Source: Lysobacteraceae bacterium (GTDB lineage: Bacteria; Pseudomonadota; Gammaproteobacteria; Xanthomonadales; Xanthomonadaceae). From it: a DNA stretch of 11,971 bases. Location: assembly GCA_028293685.1 (NCBI GenBank), contig JAQGOI010000239.1:1-11971 (forward strand). The letters are read 5' to 3'. A program made the position numbers and the translations under genes. This document shows, piece by piece, positions 1 to 6,312 of the stretch (positions are counted from its first letter, which is position 1; each line of letters starts with the position of its first letter). The notes below the pieces were generated by a model that saw only the letters and a list, made by a program, of their open reading frames with translations, was not told where the DNA came from and did not search any database.

Positions 1-447
1 TACCAGCATTTCGGCAAGGGTATCCACACCTTTACGGTCAACGCCCTGTTCGTTGCGGAGAAACAACGGCTCGATGCGACCTACGGGGCCGGAAATTCCG
101 AGCATCTGCATGACTCGCTGCAGGCCATGAACATCAACGGCAGCTACTGGTATCGCGACACATGGGGCGCCACGCTCGGTGCCTTCGCCTACAACGGCAG
201 TGCCGATGCCGTGCTTTACGGCGATACGCGCACGCCCAACACCCAGGGCGGCACCGTGGAGCTCAACTGGACACCGGGCCACCACGACATGGCTGGGACG
301 AGCACCCACGACTCCCACTGGGCGCATATGCGCCTGGGAGCCCAGTACACGTTTTACAGCCGCTTCAGCGGTGCGACCGGCGACGTCGAGGGGCGGCCGG
401 CCAGCGCCAACAACACCATGTTCGTTTACCTGTGGGTAGCGCTGTAA
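1..447 (+). CDS. Outer-membrane beta-barrel protein, C-terminal part (5' end outside window)
   Basis: The frame is open from base 1 to the TAA at 445-447, giving 148 residues of a longer protein. The visible part alternates polar and hydrophobic/aromatic residues (INGSYWYRDTWGATLGAFAY, MRLGAQYTFYSRFSG) and ends NNTMFVYLWVAL, which reads as successive membrane beta strands closing a barrel. The pattern LGAQYT.Y..F.G...., then NNT..-Y.W.A-, resembles from memory the end of proteobacterial outer-membrane proteins often annotated as cytochrome c because of an N-terminal haem motif. No CxxCH is in the visible part, so haem binding cannot be tested here. Azurin starts 33 bases downstream on the same strand, so the two may be co-transcribed. 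An internal ATG at 127 is not the start, because the frame and the barrel pattern continue upstream of it. The barrel call is fairly sure; the family is tentative. Confidence 0.6.
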   Translation, partial: YQHFGKGIHTFTVNALFVAEKQRLDATYGAGNSEHLHDSLQAMNINGSYWYRDTWGATLGAFAYNGSADAVLYGDTRTPNTQGGTVELNWTPGHHDMAGTSTHDSHWAHMRLGAQYTFYSRFSGATGDVEGRPASANNTMFVYLWVAL

Positions 448-480
448 CGGGACATCGATTTCCTTCAAAAGGCCAACACC

Positions 481-942
481 ATGCGCACGCTCACCCTGTT
501 GATACTCGTCCTCGCACTCCTGGCTTTTCTTTTTGCCGCCGGAGCCGCTCGTGCGGACAACTGCAGCATCGACCTCAAGGTCGGCGACAGCATGAAATTC
601 GACCAGCGGACCGTTTCGGTTTCCTCGACGTGCAAGAGCATCACCATCCACCTTGCCCATCAAGGCCAGATGCCGGCGCAATCGATGGGGCACAACGTGG
701 TCATCACGTCGACGGACGCTTTCCAGTCCGTTGCCAACGATGGGCTGAAAGCCGGCCTGTCCGGCAACTACGTGCCACCGAACGACAAGCGCGTGATCGC
801 ATCGACGAAGATCATCGGTGGCGGCGAGAAGACGACCAGTTCGTTTGCAGGCAGCCTCCTGAAGCCGGGCGCGGCCTACACGTTCTTCTGCTCGGCGCCG
901 GGGCACTCGTCGGTGATGCGCGGCCAGTTGCTGGTCGAGTAA
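481..942 (+). CDS. azu: Azurin, periplasmic type 1 (blue) copper protein
   Basis: This is a 153-residue azurin precursor. Residues 1-25 form a signal peptide (hydrophobic stretch 4-23, cleavage after ARA), leaving a mature protein of 128 residues, the same length as Pseudomonas azurin. All type 1 copper ligands are visible: His71 in MGHN, Cys137 and His142 in FFCSAPGHS, axial Met146 in VMRG, and the weak Gly70 carbonyl position. Cys28 and Cys51 match the conserved azurin disulfide. Motifs such as SRVIAHTK-like KRVIASTK and GGGEKTT also fit. Azurin shuttles single electrons among periplasmic cytochromes and reductases. A purine-rich AAAAGG lies 8 bases before the ATG. The gene sits between an outer-membrane protein and the alternative oxidase. 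The identification is firm; its redox partners here are unknown. Confidence 0.95.
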   Translation: MRTLTLLILVLALLAFLFAAGAARADNCSIDLKVGDSMKFDQRTVSVSSTCKSITIHLAHQGQMPAQSMGHNVVITSTDAFQSVANDGLKAGLSGNYVPPNDKRVIASTKIIGGGEKTTSSFAGSLLKPGAAYTFFCSAPGHSSVMRGQLLVE

Positions 943-1001
943 AACAAGCGACGCTCCCAGACGTAGTCCCGCACAGCCACACATTCGAGAAAGGACATCA
1001 C

Positions 1002-1703
1002 ATGACCAGCAGCACATCGACCGGAAAGCACTTCGCACTGGAAACACATCACCAGATCAATGACTGGTCCGATCGGCTCGCGTTCGGCATCACCCGGAGC
1101 CTGAGGTTCCTGGCCGACACGTTTTTCGCCAAGCGCTACGGCAATCGCGCCATCGTCCTGGAAACGATTGCCGCGGTACCCGGAATGGTCGGTGGGGCGC
1201 TGATCCACCTGCGCTGCCTGCGCCTGATGCGCCACGACCACGGATGGATCCGCGCGCTGATGGACGAGGCGGAGAACGAACGCATGCACCTGATGACATT
1301 CATCGAGATCGCCAGGCCGAACTGGCTCGAGCGGATGCTGGTGATGGTCGCGCAGGCACTGTTCTTTACTTTCTTCCTGGTGCTGTACCTGCTGTCTTCG
1401 CGCACCGCGCATCGGCTTGTCGGCTATTTCGAGGAGCAGGCCGTGATCAGCTACACGCAGTACCTTGCTGAGATCGATGCCGGACGCGTGGAGAACGTGG
1501 CTGCGCCGAGGATCGCGCTCAACTACTGGGATCTTCCGGAAGGCGCACGACTGCGCGATGTCGTGATCGCGGTGCGCGCCGATGAGGCCGAGCATCGCGA
1601 GGTCAACCACGCGTTCGCCGATATCCTGCAGCAGTGCGGCCAAATCACATCGATGGAGATCGTCGAGAACCTGCATCCGGCGCCGATTGCCCCCAGCATC
1701 TGA
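1002..1703 (+). CDS. aox: Alternative oxidase (AOX), cyanide-insensitive ubiquinol oxidase
   Basis: This 233-residue protein carries the di-iron carboxylate motifs of the alternative oxidase family in order: LET (Glu54), NERMHLMTF (Glu93, His96), FEEQA (Glu144/Glu145) and RADEAEHR (Glu195, His198). AOX is an interfacial inner-membrane protein that oxidises ubiquinol and reduces oxygen to water without pumping protons, and it resists cyanide and nitric oxide. Two hydrophobic helices (about 56-76 and 113-132) fit the membrane-facing part. The protein lacks the long N-terminal targeting extension of mitochondrial forms, as expected in bacteria. The ATG at 1002 has AAGGA 6 bases upstream. The frame stays open back to 162, but that extension overlaps azurin and is not coding. 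The family motif LEEEA has Gln146 in place of the third Glu; the other metal-ligand positions are intact. The gene lies 59 bases after azurin and 74 before the FNR-type regulator. Confidence 0.93.
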   Translation: MTSSTSTGKHFALETHHQINDWSDRLAFGITRSLRFLADTFFAKRYGNRAIVLETIAAVPGMVGGALIHLRCLRLMRHDHGWIRALMDEAENERMHLMTFIEIARPNWLERMLVMVAQALFFTFFLVLYLLSSRTAHRLVGYFEEQAVISYTQYLAEIDAGRVENVAAPRIALNYWDLPEGARLRDVVIAVRADEAEHREVNHAFADILQQCGQITSMEIVENLHPAPIAPSI

Positions 1704-1777
1704 ACGCCGTCCGGCGCAAAGACGGGACTGAGCCTTTCAGCGCGAAGGGACCTGGCCAGCTGGTGTAGCCTTGGTCG

Positions 1778-2545
1778 GTGACTGACGCGTCAATCATCGA
1801 CCTCACACTGCTCCAGCGAAGTTGCGGGCAATGCTCACTGCGGGAACTGTGCCTGCCTGCCGGTATCGGGTCCGCCGGGGTGAAGCAGCTGGATGCCATC
1901 GTCAAGCGACGGCGTCCGGTCGAACGTGACGGCCGGCTGTTCCGGGTCGGAGATCCGATGCGCGCGGTCTACGTCGCGCGCAAAGGGGCCTTCAAGACCA
2001 TCAGCGTGAGCGAAGAAGGCGAGGAGCAGGTCATCGGGTTCCACCTTCCCGGCGAGTTGATTGGATTGGATGCGCTCGGGTCCGGGGCGCATCGCTGCGA
2101 AGCGGTCGCGCTGAACACCTCGAATGTATGTGAAGTCCCGTTCGATGAGTTGTCCCAGGTGGCCGCGCAGATTCCCGGACTTCAGCAGCAGCTGATGCGC
2201 GTCATCGGCCAGAGCGTGAGCCGTGACCAGCAACACATGGAACTGCTCTCACGCCGTCAGGCCAACGAGCGCATCGCGCTCTTCCTGCATGGCTTTGGCG
2301 AGCGGTTGCGTCATGGCGGGCAATCGGGCACCGACTTCAGGCTGCCGATGAGCCGGGAGGACGTCGCGCACTTTCTCGGGCTGGCCTTTGAAACCGTCAG
2401 CCGGGGCTTCACGCGGCTGCAGGATGAAGGCTTGATCGAAGTGGATGGACGCCGCATCAGGCTGCTCGATGTCGAGCGCCTGGATCAGGTTGCGCATGGT
2501 GTTGTCGCGACAAGGACAACGGCTGTGGCGTCACTGGGCCATTGA
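1778..2545 (+). CDS. fnr: FNR/Anr-type oxygen-sensing transcription regulator (Crp/Fnr family)
   Basis: This 255-residue regulator has the cysteine set of FNR: Cys16-x2-Cys19-x5-Cys25 near the N-terminus and Cys118 in NVCEVPF, which together ligate an oxygen-labile [4Fe-4S] cluster. Residues about 45-125 form the cyclic-nucleotide-like sensor fold (GFHLPGELIGLDAL at 87-100), followed by a dimerisation helix (about 128-165) and a winged helix-turn-helix with recognition helix ETVSR (205-209). Glu205, Ser208 and Arg209 are the residues that read TTGAT-N4-ATCAA boxes in FNR. The start is GTG at 1778: a stop (TAG, 1766-1768) lies just upstream in frame, and the next ATG (1893) would remove the cluster cysteines. 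No good Shine-Dalgarno sequence precedes it. An extra Cys107 is present. The position after the alternative oxidase suggests oxygen- or NO-dependent control of that cluster, but the targets are inferred. Confidence 0.9.
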   Translation: MTDASIIDLTLLQRSCGQCSLRELCLPAGIGSAGVKQLDAIVKRRRPVERDGRLFRVGDPMRAVYVARKGAFKTISVSEEGEEQVIGFHLPGELIGLDALGSGAHRCEAVALNTSNVCEVPFDELSQVAAQIPGLQQQLMRVIGQSVSRDQQHMELLSRRQANERIALFLHGFGERLRHGGQSGTDFRLPMSREDVAHFLGLAFETVSRGFTRLQDEGLIEVDGRRIRLLDVERLDQVAHGVVATRTTAVASLGH

Positions 2546-2602
2546 GTCGCGGAGACATCGCGCGAGCCTGTAGATCGGATGTGTCAAGACGCTTCCGTCG
2601 CG

Positions 2603-3490
2603 TCAGGCCCCGCTATGGCGCCGGAGCGCAAAGCCGCTTTCAAAGTTGCGCAGGGAACGCCGTAGCGGGTCGACGAACTGCAGGCCTGCTGCGAGCAGCT
2701 GCAACGGATGGGAATGGTCGTCCCGCGCAGGACGCGCCAGTCGCGGGTAGGTTGAATCGTTCTCGATCGGGGCACCGAGCGCCGCCATGTGCACGCGCAA
2801 CTGATGTTTGCGTCCGGTGACTGGCTGCAATGCATAACGCCATGACGGACCCCTGCGCTCGATGACATCAATACGTGTCTCGCTGTTGGGCGCACCGTCG
2901 ACTTCGTGCATGCGGAAGAACGGTTCACCGCGAACGATCCGGGTCGTACGCGTCAACGGAAATTCCAGTCCGGGCAACGCCGGGGCGATCGCTTCATAGC
3001 GCTTGCGGATGGCGTGAGTGCGGAACAGCGCCTGGTAGGCATCGCGCGTGGCGGGATTGGCGGAGAACAGCACCAGGCCGGCGGTATCGCGGTCGATGCG
3101 ATGCAGCGGAACGAGGTCCGGATTGCCGAGGCGATGGATCAGTCGCGCGAGCAGTGTTTCGCGCACGTGCGGACCCGCAGGCGTTACCGGCAGGAAGTGC
3201 GGCTTGTCGGCAACGACGAGGTCGTCGTCGGCGTGCAGCACGCATTCTTCGAACGGGATGACAGGCTCGTCGATGACTTCACGGAAGTAGCGGATCTCGG
3301 CGCCCACCCGGTACGCGGCATCCACGTTCAAGGGCGCGCCTGCCGCGTCGAGCACACGCCCGCGCGCGAAGCGGTCGATCCAGACATCGCGCTCGATCGC
3401 CGGGAAACGCGCGCACAGGCAGTCGAGCACGGTGCGCCATGGCCCAGGTGGGAGTTGCAGGCGGCTGAAGGCGGTGCCGTCAGTCGACAT
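2603..3490 (-). CDS. RluA-family pseudouridine synthase
   Basis: This 295-residue protein converts uridine to pseudouridine in rRNA or tRNA. The catalytic motif PLHRIDRDTAGLVLF (about residues 128-142) contains the nucleophilic Asp133 of the HRLDxxTSG signature, here HRIDRDTAG. Upstream, LVVADKPHFLPVTP matches the DKP-containing opening strand of the RluA fold, and QPVTGRKHQLRVHMAALGAPI is the usual motif III region (TGRxHQLRVH). The N-terminal 70 residues (WIDRFARGRVL, DAAYRVGAEIRYF) look like a degenerate S4-type RNA-binding segment. The ATG at 3490 is preferred over the longer frame because GGAG lies 7 bases upstream and the extra residues look non-coding. The gene is convergent with fnr (57-base gap) and separated from the secreted-protein gene by a terminator. 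The exact RNA target cannot be assigned; the RluA class is clear. Confidence 0.88.
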   Translation of the reverse strand: MSTDGTAFSRLQLPPGPWRTVLDCLCARFPAIERDVWIDRFARGRVLDAAGAPLNVDAAYRVGAEIRYFREVIDEPVIPFEECVLHADDDLVVADKPHFLPVTPAGPHVRETLLARLIHRLGNPDLVPLHRIDRDTAGLVLFSANPATRDAYQALFRTHAIRKRYEAIAPALPGLEFPLTRTTRIVRGEPFFRMHEVDGAPNSETRIDVIERRGPSWRYALQPVTGRKHQLRVHMAALGAPIENDSTYPRLARPARDDHSHPLQLLAAGLQFVDPLRRSLRNFESGFALRRHSGA

Positions 3491-3566
3491 GGACGCGCTC
3501 CGGGATATAACGAAGCGACATGATGAGGGCAGGAAGCTGCACCTGCACACACCTCGCCGGCCAAAA

Positions 3567-3594
3567 CAAAAGCCCCGCGACGGCGGGGCTTTTG
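3567..3594 (-). terminator. Strong intrinsic terminator downstream of the secreted-protein gene
   Basis: A perfect 12-base inverted repeat, CAAAAGCCCCGC (3567-3578) and GCGGGGCTTTTG (3583-3594), encloses the 4-base loop GACG. On the - strand the GC-rich hairpin is followed by a T-rich arm (GCTTTTG then TTTTGG). It lies 19 bases past the stop of the secreted-protein gene and before the pseudouridine synthase start, so it should isolate the two transcripts. The A- and T-rich arms would let it work in both directions. Confidence 0.88.
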
Positions 3595-3613
3595 CGTGAA
3601 GCTGACGGTGACG

Positions 3614-4978
3614 TCAGCGGAACGAATACGCGCACGGTGTCGGCGAGAGCACGCCGGCGTTGTTGTTCAGCTGGTCGAGCCAGTTCTTCAGCTGCTCCTG
3701 GTCAGCGCGATGGGTGTTGCCATCCGGGGTCAGCGGATAGTTCCCAAGCGACGTATTGGCATCCGCCATCAGCTGGTTGATCGTCCGGTGTGCGGGCACG
3801 TAATAGTCGCTGCCGGCGACCAGCCCGTTGTAGACGTTCAACTCCATCGCCGACAACTGCACGGACAGCATGTAGGCCATGTTGACGGCGTTGCCGTTGA
3901 GCAACCAGGTACGCAGCGAGGCGTAATTGGCCGGATTGAACGGCGTGCCGTTGGCGTTGGCAAGATTCAGCGACACCAGCATCGCAAGATCAGCGCTACC
4001 TACGAGTACCTGCCCGTTCTTGTTGCTCCAGAAGCCGAGCGTACGTCCGTTGGGAAGGAACGTGCAGTAGTTGCCGAATGCGACCATGGTCGTGCCGTTG
4101 ATCACGACAGTCAGCGGGCCGGCGGGATTCTGCGGCGAACCGTCGTGGCCGGTATAGATGGTCGTCGAATTGATCCAGTTGCCCTCGACCGGAGTGCCTT
4201 CGGTGACGGTGTAGTCGGTGTCGGGTTGCAACAGGTTCCATGTGGTAGTGCCGCCGGCGCCGGTGTAGTGGGTGGAGTCGACGCTTTGACTGGTCGACCT
4301 GAGCGTCATCTTCCAGTCGGGAAGATCGATGTCGCCGGAATCGAAGAGTCCGTTCGCGTTGGTGTCATAGAACTTGTATGCCTGGAGCGCGCCGGTCTGC
4401 GGTGGCGTCGTGCAGTTGATGCGGAAATTGTCCGTCTTGGTATTGCCCGGAACGAAACCGGCCAGGCCGCAATCCGCCAGCCCGGTGCCACTGCAGGCGG
4501 CGTTGAAGTCGCTGATGCGGGTGATCCAGGTCTTGTAGACGCCACCTGCGTTCGGCGTGTTGGCATACGGCATCAGCTGGATGCCAAGGCTTCCGCAGGG
4601 ACTGGTCAAGCCGTTCGCATGGGTACCCAGGTTCTGCGAAATCTCACCGCCCTGCACACGGAACGCGCGGGCTGCCACGCCATCGCTGGACAGCAGCACC
4701 GCGCCGGAGGGGTCGGTCACCTGGAAATAATAGTCGCCGTCTGCCAGCGCACCTCCATTGCAGCCGGGAGCGTTGTTGGGGCCACCATTGAGGTAGACAT
4801 CCGTATTCTTCAGGTAGTTGTTGCCGTTGACGACGGTACCGGTTTCGTCGGTCGTGAAGATCGCGCCGCTGATGCTGGTCGCATGGGCGGCGCCGCCGAA
4901 AAGGCCGCAGGCGATGAGCAGGCAGAATGTTGTTCTGCGAGACGTAGTTTTGCGGGAACAGGAATTTGTCGCGTCCAT
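3614..4978 (-). CDS. Secreted modular protein with SdrD_B-like domain and C-terminal GFWSNKNG module
   Basis: This 454-residue exported protein is of unknown function. Residues 1-33 form a signal peptide (SRRTTFCLLIACGLFGGAAHA, cleavage after AHA). Residues about 60-155 hold a module with DGDYYFQVTDPSG, IQLMPYANTP and GGVYKTWITRI. Residues about 197-305 resemble an SdrD_B/Cna_B prealbumin-like repeat: YKFYDTNANGLFDSGD has the D.N.NG..D.GD calcium-loop pattern, then DTDYTVTEG. Residues 311-385 begin GRTLGFWSNKNG and end with LSVQLSAMELNVYNGL, a module I recall from many bacterial surface proteins but cannot name. No LPxTG, PEP-CTERM, lipobox or barrel is visible, so release or non-covalent attachment is likely. 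The ATG at 4978 is chosen for its signal peptide and the GAGGT 5 bases upstream. By eye the gene is less GC-rich than its neighbours. A role in adhesion or a matrix is inference. Confidence 0.8.
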   Translation of the reverse strand: MDATNSCSRKTTSRRTTFCLLIACGLFGGAAHATSISGAIFTTDETGTVVNGNNYLKNTDVYLNGGPNNAPGCNGGALADGDYYFQVTDPSGAVLLSSDGVAARAFRVQGGEISQNLGTHANGLTSPCGSLGIQLMPYANTPNAGGVYKTWITRISDFNAACSGTGLADCGLAGFVPGNTKTDNFRINCTTPPQTGALQAYKFYDTNANGLFDSGDIDLPDWKMTLRSTSQSVDSTHYTGAGGTTTWNLLQPDTDYTVTEGTPVEGNWINSTTIYTGHDGSPQNPAGPLTVVINGTTMVAFGNYCTFLPNGRTLGFWSNKNGQVLVGSADLAMLVSLNLANANGTPFNPANYASLRTWLLNGNAVNMAYMLSVQLSAMELNVYNGLVAGSDYYVPAHRTINQLMADANTSLGNYPLTPDGNTHRADQEQLKNWLDQLNNNAGVLSPTPCAYSFR

Positions 4979-4983
4979 GAGAC

Positions 4984-4988
4984 ACCTC
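4984..4988 (-). promoter_or_regulatory. Ribosome binding site that fixes the secreted-protein start
   Basis: GAGGT on the - strand lies 5 bases before the ATG at 4978. It supports this start over upstream in-frame ATGs, which would place 61 extra residues before the signal peptide. Confidence 0.7.
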
Positions 4989-5082
4989 AGAGGAAGGGAA
5001 AGTAGCGACCTCCGCCTCCGACCACGACCCGTGGCGTACCGCATGGGAAATGAGTTCGCTTCCGAAAAAGCGTAGTCATGCA

Positions 5083-5105
5083 TGTAAACCGGCCAATTCT
5101 TTACA
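5083..5105. repeat. TGTAAA-N11-TTTACA inverted repeat, possible operator
   Basis: TGTAAA (5083-5088) and TTTACA (5100-5105) form a perfect 6-base dyad with an 11-base spacer. It lies about 105 bases upstream of the secreted-protein start, in the 189-base gap that follows the pirin gene. The half-sites are AT-rich in a GC-rich background, and the spacing would place them about 1.6 helical turns apart. An adjoining CATGCATG palindrome (5077-5084) overlaps one arm. No convincing -35/-10 pair was found near it. It could be an operator or chance. Confidence 0.3.
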
Positions 5106-5167
5106 CTCCCGGTCGAAGGTCCCGACGAGCGGTTGCAGATCACGCCGACATCACGCGTCAAAAAAAT

Positions 5168-6064
5168 CTACGACATCGGCTCGGGTGGCGCCTGCGCCGG
5201 TTCCGGCGGGAGCGGAATGAATTCCTCGTGGTCCAGGTCCGGCAGTTTCATGCGTCCGGCCGCCCAATCGGCCTTGGCTTGGCGGATGCGCTCCTTCGAC
5301 GAGGAAACGAAGTTCCATTCGATGAAGCGCTCGCCGATCGGTTCGCCGGCCAGCAGCATCAACGTCGCGTGGCCGTTGGCGGTGACGGCCGCGCGACGAC
5401 CGCGCGAGAACACGATCATCTGCCCGGGACCAAACGTCTGGTGATTGATCTCGACCGTGCCATGGACGATGTACACCGCACGTTCGACGTAGTGCGACGG
5501 GAACGGCAGCGTCGTGCCGGGTTGCAGACGGCAATGCGCATACGTCATCGGAGAATGCGTCTGCACCGGTGAGTGCAGGCCCCAGGCGTCACCTGCAATC
5601 AGGCGGACCCACGTGCCTTCGACGGTGAATTCCGGCAGCGCTTCGGCGTCGTGGTGGCTGAAGGCCGGATGGATTTCCTCGTCCTCCGTCGGTAACGCGA
5701 CCCACGCCTGGATGCCGTCCATGCGGCCACCAACGGCACGCGCTTTCTCGAAGCGCTCGGAATGGGTGATGCCTCGACCGGCGGTCATCCAGTTGACGTC
5801 GCCGGGACGGATCGGTTGTTCGGAGCCGACACTGTCGCGATGCATGATCTCGCCGTCGAACAGATAGGTGATCGTCGACAGGCCGATATGCGGGTGCGGG
5901 CGGACATCGACCTCGCGCGGAATGCCGGGCGCGAAATCCACTGGTCCCATGTGGTCGAAGAAAATGAACGGGCCGACCATGCGACGCGATGCCGCCGGCA
6001 ACACACGCCCGACCTCGAACCCACCCAGGTCACGCCGCCGCTGGTCGATCACGCGCTCGATCAT
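5168..6064 (-). CDS. Pirin family protein (bicupin, metal-binding)
   Basis: This 298-residue protein matches pirin along its length. The N-terminal cupin carries the metal set His57 and His59 (RPHPHIGLSTITYLF), His101 and Glu103 (GRGITHSE), the same positions as the iron-binding residues of human pirin. The second cupin (about 170-245) contains YAHCRLQPGTTLPF and GPGQMIVFSRG without a clear metal set, as is usual. The C-terminus IEWNFVSSSKERI is a typical pirin ending, followed by a Pro-rich tail (PLPPEPAQAPPEP). Bacterial pirins include quercetin dioxygenases and proteins that interact with metabolic enzymes, so the exact role is open. The start is set at 6064 rather than the ATG at 6076, because GGAGG overlapping that upstream ATG lies 5 bases before 6064. 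The stop is followed at once by seven T residues (- strand). The gene is divergent from the TonB-dependent receptor. Confidence 0.9.
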   Translation of the reverse strand: MIERVIDQRRRDLGGFEVGRVLPAASRRMVGPFIFFDHMGPVDFAPGIPREVDVRPHPHIGLSTITYLFDGEIMHRDSVGSEQPIRPGDVNWMTAGRGITHSERFEKARAVGGRMDGIQAWVALPTEDEEIHPAFSHHDAEALPEFTVEGTWVRLIAGDAWGLHSPVQTHSPMTYAHCRLQPGTTLPFPSHYVERAVYIVHGTVEINHQTFGPGQMIVFSRGRRAAVTANGHATLMLLAGEPIGERFIEWNFVSSSKERIRQAKADWAAGRMKLPDLDHEEFIPLPPEPAQAPPEPMS

Positions 6065-6069
6065 TGCAG

Positions 6070-6074
6070 CCTCC
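6070..6074 (-). promoter_or_regulatory. Ribosome binding site that decides the pirin start
   Basis: GGAGG on the - strand lies 5 bases before the ATG at 6064 and overlaps the alternative ATG at 6076. This favours the 298-residue product over a 302-residue one. Confidence 0.75.
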
Positions 6075-6185
6075 ATCAGGCCGTATGACGCCCGCAGTGT
6101 GCACCGGATCGAGCACGCATCGCGAAAATGGCCCTCGCAGCCGCTTTGGAGGGTGGCTCCCTACCAATGGCGGTTGGCGAAGCGC

Positions 6186-6285
6186 CCTGCCCGTGGCAGG
6201 ATCGCCGGCTTTGCGCTCGCTATCGCGTCAGGGGACGCGGCGCGCGTCAATAGGGGCGGCCGGGGGCACGCACATCGCGCCCGGC
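6186..6285 (+). promoter_or_regulatory. Hairpin-rich leader upstream of the TonB-dependent receptor
   Basis: The divergent gap between pirin and the receptor (6065-6312) has no gene. It holds several short perfect inverted repeats: CCTGCC/GGCAGG (6186-6191, 6195-6200), CGCGTC/GACGCG (6224-6229, 6234-6239), the same GACGCG with a second CGCGTC (6243-6248), and GCCGGG/CCCGGC (6259-6264, 6280-6285) followed by TTTCC. The last ends 15 bases before the Shine-Dalgarno sequence. This may be a structured mRNA leader or a cluster of operators. It does not match the cobalamin, TPP or FMN riboswitch boxes that I know. Short GC-only stems also arise by chance in such DNA. Confidence 0.3.
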
Positions 6286-6300
6286 TTTCCCCGCTGCCTT

Positions 6301-6304
6301 GGAG
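6301..6304 (+). promoter_or_regulatory. Ribosome binding site that decides the receptor's GTG start
   Basis: GGAG lies 8 bases before the GTG at 6313. The in-frame ATG at 6337 has no comparable site, so GTG is preferred. Confidence 0.65.
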
Positions 6305-6312
6305 AACACCTG

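Noticed and set aside
876..1676. A 266-residue - strand frame opposite the alternative oxidase
   Set aside because: Antisense to the AOX di-iron motifs, and its composition suggests a shadow.
162..1703. A 513-residue open frame running through azurin into the alternative oxidase
   Set aside because: Only the last 233 residues match AOX. The upstream part is an Arg/His-rich shadow of the barrel and azurin genes, and a ribosome site sits at the internal ATG at 1002.
1705..1716. CGCCG-TC-CGGCG hairpin after the alternative oxidase stop
   Set aside because: A two-base loop and no T-tract; does not look like a terminator.
2546..2602. Possible terminator between the convergent fnr and pseudouridine synthase genes
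   Set aside because: Only a five-base TCGCG/CGCGA pairing without a T-tract is visible.
3596..5005. A 469-residue + strand frame antisense to the secreted protein
   Set aside because: It has low-complexity Val/Gly/Arg/Ala composition typical of a shadow frame in GC-rich DNA. The - strand has a signal peptide, ribosome site, domains and terminator.
5160..5166. Seven-T run (- strand) right after the pirin stop as a terminator
   Set aside because: The nearest good hairpin (GGCGC-AG-GCGCC) ends about 20 bases before the run, too far for an intrinsic terminator.
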